Origin: Actinomycetales bacterium
Lineage (GTDB): Bacteria > Actinomycetota > Actinomycetes > Actinomycetales > Actinomycetaceae
Assembly: GCA_012513625.1 (NCBI GenBank)
Contig: JAAZBW010000225.1
Coordinates: 1 to 8,210, forward strand
Reading direction: 5' to 3'
DNA length: 8,210 nt
In this document: positions 6,265-8,210 of the stretch, in pieces
Layout: each line of letters starts with the position of its first letter
Numbering within the stretch: position 1 is the stretch's first letter
The notes under the pieces: generated by a model
Databases searched by the model: none
The model's input: the letters and a program-made list of their open reading frames with translations, nothing else
What the model was told of the DNA's origin: nothing
Program-made: the position numbers and the translations under genes

Positions 6265-6486
6265 ATGGCCAAGAAGGACGGCGTGATTGAGGTTGAGGGA
6301 AGCGTTGTTGAGGCGCTCCCGAACGCGATGTTCCGTGTGGAGCTTGCGAACGGTCACCTTGTGCTGGCCCACATCTCTGGGAAGATGCGGCAGCACTACA
6401 TCAGGATCCTGCCTGAGGACCGGGTGGTCGTTGAACTCAGCCCGTATGACCTCGACCGTGGCCGGATCGTCTACCGCTACAAGTGA
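6265..6486 (+). CDS. infA: Translation initiation factor IF-1
   Basis: IF-1 binds the A site of the 30S subunit during initiation and works with IF-2 and IF-3. The product is 73 residues, a single OB-fold, with the family signatures MAKKDGVIEVEG, VVEALPNAMFRVELANGH, LAHISGKMRQHYIRILPEDRV and ELSPYDLDRGRIVYRYK. The ATG at 6265 is fixed by homology. The frame stays open upstream to a TTG at 6178, but that sequence is unlike IF-1 and coincides with the predicted transcript start. GGAGG at 6258-6262 is a strong Shine-Dalgarno, yet only two bases separate it from the ATG, against a usual 5-9. The gene heads a unit with rpmJ and rpsM, an order shared by many Gram-positive bacteria. Confidence 0.97.
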   Translation: MAKKDGVIEVEGSVVEALPNAMFRVELANGHLVLAHISGKMRQHYIRILPEDRVVVELSPYDLDRGRIVYRYK

Positions 6487-6527
6487 CCAGGGCCCGTGGG
6501 TAGCTGCGGGACACAGAGGAAGCCGAC

Positions 6528-6641
6528 ATGAAGGTCAAGCCGAGCGTCAAGAAGATCTGCGACAAGTGCAAGGTGATCCGTCGCAACGGTCGCGTGATGG
6601 TGATCTGCGACAACGTTCGTCACAAGCAGCGTCAGGGCTGA
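6528..6641 (+). CDS. rpmJ: 50S ribosomal protein L36, zinc-binding form
   Basis: L36 is the smallest ribosomal protein and organises 23S rRNA near the factor-binding region. The 37-residue product reads MKVKPSVKKICDKCKVIRR and then NGRVMVICDNVRHKQRQG. The zinc ligands C11, C14, C27 and H32 are all present, so this is the zinc-containing form, as is S14 in the same window. GAGGA at 6516-6520 lies 7 bases before the ATG. The length of 37-38 residues is exactly that of the family. Its stop codon falls in the loop of a 9-bp hairpin. Confidence 0.96.
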   Translation: MKVKPSVKKICDKCKVIRRNGRVMVICDNVRHKQRQG

Positions 6642-6651
6642 GGCCCTGACG
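6630..6651 (+). terminator. Hairpin enclosing the rpmJ stop codon
   Basis: CGTCAGGGC (6630-6638) pairs perfectly with GCCCTGACG (6643-6651), leaving the four-base loop TGAG that contains the rpmJ TGA stop. No T-run follows, so it is not a classical intrinsic terminator. It could be a weak attenuator or an RNA-processing or stability element between rpmJ and rpsM. A ribosome ending rpmJ would have to melt it, so it could form only when translation is not reaching the stop. Confidence 0.45.
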
Positions 6652-6792
6652 AGGCGGGATGCAGCCAGGCAGACCCGCCACACCTGCTACCAGCACCCTT
6701 GGGTGAACCCCCGGTTTCGGAGGCTGGGGCCCGCACTACGGCGGGAAGGTAGTGGGAAAGACCCCCGACCCACGAGGAAGTACCACCACAAC
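6652..6792 (+). promoter_or_regulatory. Structured rpsM leader with competing helices
   Basis: The 151-base rpmJ-rpsM gap is long for this cluster. Its 3' half holds several helices that exclude one another: CCCGC (6730-6734) with GCGGG (6741-6745); CACTAC (6734-6739) with GTAGTG (6749-6754); GTGGG (6752-6756) with CCCAC (6769-6773). CACC/GGTG at 6694-6705 is a smaller one. The only ribosome site, GAGGA at 6774-6778, ends 14 bases before the ATG and directly abuts the last helix. In E. coli the equivalent site is the S4-controlled alpha-operon pseudoknot; whether this leader is analogous is inference. No clear -35/-10 pair is visible. Confidence 0.4.
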
Positions 6793-7170
6793 ATGGCACG
6801 TCTTATTGGAGTAGACCTCCCGCGCGAGAAGCGCCTCGAGGTTGCACTCACCTACATCTACGGCATGGGCCGCACGCGCGCCCAGGAAGCGCTCCAGGCC
6901 ACCGGCGTCTCGCCGGACCTGCGAGTGAAGGATATGGACGATCAGCAGCTCGTCCTCCTCCGTGACTACATCGAGACCAATTTCAAGGTGGAGGGTGACC
7001 TGCGCCGGGAGGTTGCCGCGGACATCCGCCGCAAGGTCGAGATCGGCTGCTACCAGGGCATCCGCCACCGCCGCGGGCTGCCCGTCCACGGTCAGCGCAC
7101 CAAGACCAACGCCCGTACCCGCAAGGGTCCGAAGAAGACCGTGGCCGGCCGCAAGAAGACCGGCAAGTAA
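6793..7170 (+). CDS. rpsM: 30S ribosomal protein S13
   Basis: S13 sits in the head of the small subunit, forms bridges to L5 in the large subunit and contacts P-site tRNA through its basic tail. The 125-residue product starts MARLIGVDLPREKRLEVALTY, with the helix-two-turn-helix motif YGMGRTRAQEAL, and ends with GIRHRRGLPVHGQRTKTNARTRK plus a lysine-rich tail. The second-position context ARLAGVDLP of most homologues is ARLIGVDLP here. The ATG at 6793 is chosen by homology. An in-frame GTG at 6703 would add 30 residues unlike S13 that lie in the structured leader. It is separated from rpsK by 55 bases. Confidence 0.97.
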   Translation: MARLIGVDLPREKRLEVALTYIYGMGRTRAQEALQATGVSPDLRVKDMDDQQLVLLRDYIETNFKVEGDLRREVAADIRRKVEIGCYQGIRHRRGLPVHGQRTKTNARTRKGPKKTVAGRKKTGK

Positions 7171-7179
7171 GCAGCCCGT

Positions 7180-7197
7180 CGCCGCCTAGGTGCGGCG
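7180..7197 (+). other. Short hairpin between rpsM and rpsK
   Basis: CGCCGC (7180-7185) pairs with GCGGCG (7192-7197) around CTAGGT, ending 14 bases before the rpsK ribosome site AGGAG (7212-7216). No T-run follows. In GC-rich DNA a six-pair GC hairpin can arise by chance, so a function is doubtful. Confidence 0.3.
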
Positions 7198-7225
7198 CGA
7201 TCCCAACCTCCAGGAGAAAAGTCCA

Positions 7226-7624
7226 ATGCCTCCCAAGTCTCGTACCACCACCGCCCGCCGGCGTGGCGCAAAGAAGAACGTCACCCAGGGCAATGCCTAC
7301 ATCAAGTCCACTTTCAACAACACGATCGTCTCGATCACGGATCCCTCCGGTGCCGTGATCGCGTGGGCCTCCTCCGGCCAGGTCGGCTACAAGGGCTCGC
7401 GTAAGTCGACCCCGTTTGCCGCCCAGCTCGCCGCCGAGGCCGCCGCGCGCCGTGCCCAGGAGCACGGCATGAAGAAGGTCGACGTGTTCGTGAAGGGTCC
7501 CGGCCCCGGCCGTGAGGCGGCTATTCGTTCGCTGCAGGCCACGGGCCTTGAGGTCGGCTCCATTTCCGACGTCACCCCGCAGGCGCACAACGGCTGCCGC
7601 CCACCGAAGCCGCGCCGCAACTAG
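7226..7624 (+). CDS. rpsK: 30S ribosomal protein S11
   Basis: S11 lies on the small-subunit platform next to the mRNA exit site and helps form the Shine-Dalgarno pocket. The 132-residue product has a basic N-terminus (MPPKSRTTTARRRGAKKNV), then AYIKSTFNNTIVSITDPSG, AWASSGQVGYKGSRKSTPFAAQ, VDVFVKGPGPGREAAIRSLQATGLEV and the near-terminal signature ISDVTPQAHNGCRPPKPRR. Small departures from common forms are GREAAIRS (usually GRETAIRS) and TPQAHNG (usually TPQPHNG). The ATG at 7226 follows AGGAG by 9 bases; a longer in-frame start at 7190 (GTG) is rejected because it lies before that site and is not conserved. The gene is followed at once by a strong terminator rather than by rpsD. Confidence 0.97.
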   Translation: MPPKSRTTTARRRGAKKNVTQGNAYIKSTFNNTIVSITDPSGAVIAWASSGQVGYKGSRKSTPFAAQLAAEAAARRAQEHGMKKVDVFVKGPGPGREAAIRSLQATGLEVGSISDVTPQAHNGCRPPKPRRN

Positions 7625-7628
7625 TCAC

Positions 7629-7664
7629 CGAAAACCGGGTGGGGGAGATCCCACCCGGTTTTCG
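7629..7664 (+). terminator. Intrinsic terminator after rpsK
   Basis: CGAAAACCGGGTGGG (7629-7643) and CCCACCCGGTTTTCG (7650-7664) form a perfect 15-bp stem with the six-base loop GGAGAT, starting five bases after the rpsK stop. The TTTT of the 3' arm supplies a U-run in RNA, and the mirrored AAAA allows action on the opposite strand too. It is the strongest terminator in the window and splits rpsK from rpoA. Confidence 0.88.
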
Positions 7665-7713
7665 CGGCACCCCGGTGCCGCACCCCCGTCGGACGGACAT
7701 AGCTCCGCCGGGG
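7665..7713 (+). other. Two further hairpins between the rpsK terminator and rpoA
   Basis: CGGCAC (7665-7670) pairs with GTGCCG (7675-7680) around CCCG, abutting the terminator stem. CCCCG-T-CGGA (7684-7693) pairs with TCCG-C-CGGGG (7704-7713) with one mismatch and a ten-base loop. Three consecutive stems therefore fill 7629-7713. They could back up termination or form a leader for rpoA if transcription starts upstream of them. Confidence 0.4.
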
Positions 7714-7732
7714 TTACGCATGCCGGGCGTCA

Positions 7733-7738
7733 TATTGT
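7733..7738 (+). promoter_or_regulatory. Possible -10 element (TATTGT) upstream of rpoA
   Basis: TATTGT, inside CATATTGTGG, fits TANNNT and is the only AT-rich hexamer in the 100 bases before rpoA. It would give a start site near 7745 and a leader of about 20 bases. No convincing -35 is seen. A promoter is expected here because of the strong terminator upstream, but this exact position is tentative. Confidence 0.35.
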
Positions 7739-7765
7739 GGGCGCCGGCGACGAAAGGAACATCCC

Positions 7766-8210
7766 TTGCTGATCGCACAGCGTCCTGTGCTGACCGAGGA
7801 AGTGGTCTCCGACTACCGGTCGCGCTTCATGATTGAGCCCCTCGAGCCGGGCTTCGGTTACACCCTTGGCAACTCACTCCGCCGCACTCTCCTCTCCTCG
7901 ATCCCCGGCGCTGCCGTGACCTCGATCCGGATCGACGGCCAGCTGCACGAGTTCTCTACCGTGCCGGGTGTGAAGGAGGATGTCACCGAGATCATCCTCA
8001 ACATCAAGAACATCGTGGTCTCCTCGGAGCACGACGAGCCCGTGGTGATGTACCTGCGCAAGTCTGGCGCCGGCGCCGTGACCGCTGCTGACATCGCCCC
8101 GCCTGCGGGTGTCGAGGTGCACAACCCCGACCTGCACATTGCCACCCTCAACGCGAAGGCCAAGTTCGAGGTCGAGCTCACGGTCGAGCGCGGCCGCGGC
8201 TATGTCCCCG
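7766..8210 (+). CDS. rpoA: DNA-directed RNA polymerase subunit alpha, N-terminal part (runs off window)
   Basis: The alpha subunit dimerises through its N-terminal domain to nucleate polymerase assembly; its C-terminal domain, outside this window, contacts UP elements and activators. The first 148 codons are present of an expected 310-350. MLIAQRP, then YRSRFMIEPLEPGFGYTLGNSL, RRTLLSSIPGAAVTSIRIDG, HEFSTVPGVKEDVTEIILNIK and AADIAPPAGVEVHNPDLHIATL, ending VERGRGYVP, are diagnostic of actinobacterial RpoA. The TTG at 7766 is chosen because AAGGA at 7754-7758 lies 7 bases upstream and because homologues begin MLIAQRP exactly here; no ATG or GTG fits. The frame is still open at the last base. rplQ normally follows. 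Confidence 0.96.
   Translation, partial: MLIAQRPVLTEEVVSDYRSRFMIEPLEPGFGYTLGNSLRRTLLSSIPGAAVTSIRIDGQLHEFSTVPGVKEDVTEIILNIKNIVVSSEHDEPVVMYLRKSGAGAVTAADIAPPAGVEVHNPDLHIATLNAKAKFEVELTVERGRGYVP

Noticed and set aside
6703..6792. An upstream extension of rpsM from a GTG at 6703
   Set aside because: The added residues are basic low-complexity sequence from the structured leader, and S13 homologues start at MARL.
1..8210. Mobile elements, CRISPR arrays, tRNA or rRNA genes, or horizontally acquired genes
   Set aside because: None is visible; gene order, base composition and codon use look uniform along the window and match a core actinobacterial ribosomal cluster.

Overview
This window is a high-GC, densely packed stretch of the bacterial spc and alpha ribosomal-protein clusters, all on the + strand. 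The organism is very probably an actinobacterium. S14 is the short zinc-binding form, adenylate kinase is the short-LID form, SecY begins with the residues LSAFAQAFRTPDLRRK after a TTG start, RpoA begins MLIAQRP after a TTG start, and the order secY-adk-map-infA-rpmJ-rpsM-rpsK-rpoA is typical of that phylum. I cannot name the genus. The S5 tails and the lack of rpsD between rpsK and rpoA suggest a lineage outside Mycobacteriales, but that is inference.

Layout. Positions 1-3268 are the spc part: the 3' end of rplE, then rpsN (zinc type), rpsH, rplF, rplR, rpsE, rpmD and rplO, with gaps of 1-61 bases and two one-base stop/start overlaps. Positions 3269-3412 are a gap holding a perfect 10-bp hairpin and a weak promoter candidate. 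Positions 3413-6112 hold secY, adk and map, which are tightly coupled (a 4-base overlap, then a 1-base gap). Positions 6113-6264 hold the best promoter candidate and a structured leader for infA. Positions 6265-7624 hold infA, rpmJ, rpsM and rpsK, with a 151-base structured gap before rpsM. Positions 7625-7765 contain a textbook 15-bp intrinsic terminator followed by two more hairpins. rpoA then starts at a TTG and runs off the end of the window.

The genes work together in gene expression and protein output. They encode ribosomal proteins of both subunits, the SecY channel, adenylate kinase for nucleotide balance, methionine aminopeptidase for N-terminal maturation, initiation factor IF-1 and the RNA polymerase alpha subunit. 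The three genes that are neither ribosomal nor ATG-started (secY TTG, map GTG, rpoA TTG) follow a hairpin-rich gap or a reinitiation junction. This would allow their output to differ from that of the ribosomal proteins.

I see no undescribed system here. The points worth checking are the intergenic RNA structures, a 5-residue insertion between two metal ligands of the methionine aminopeptidase, and repeat-coded tails on S5. No tRNA, rRNA, mobile element or CRISPR array is visible, and no gap without a gene exceeds about 155 bases.
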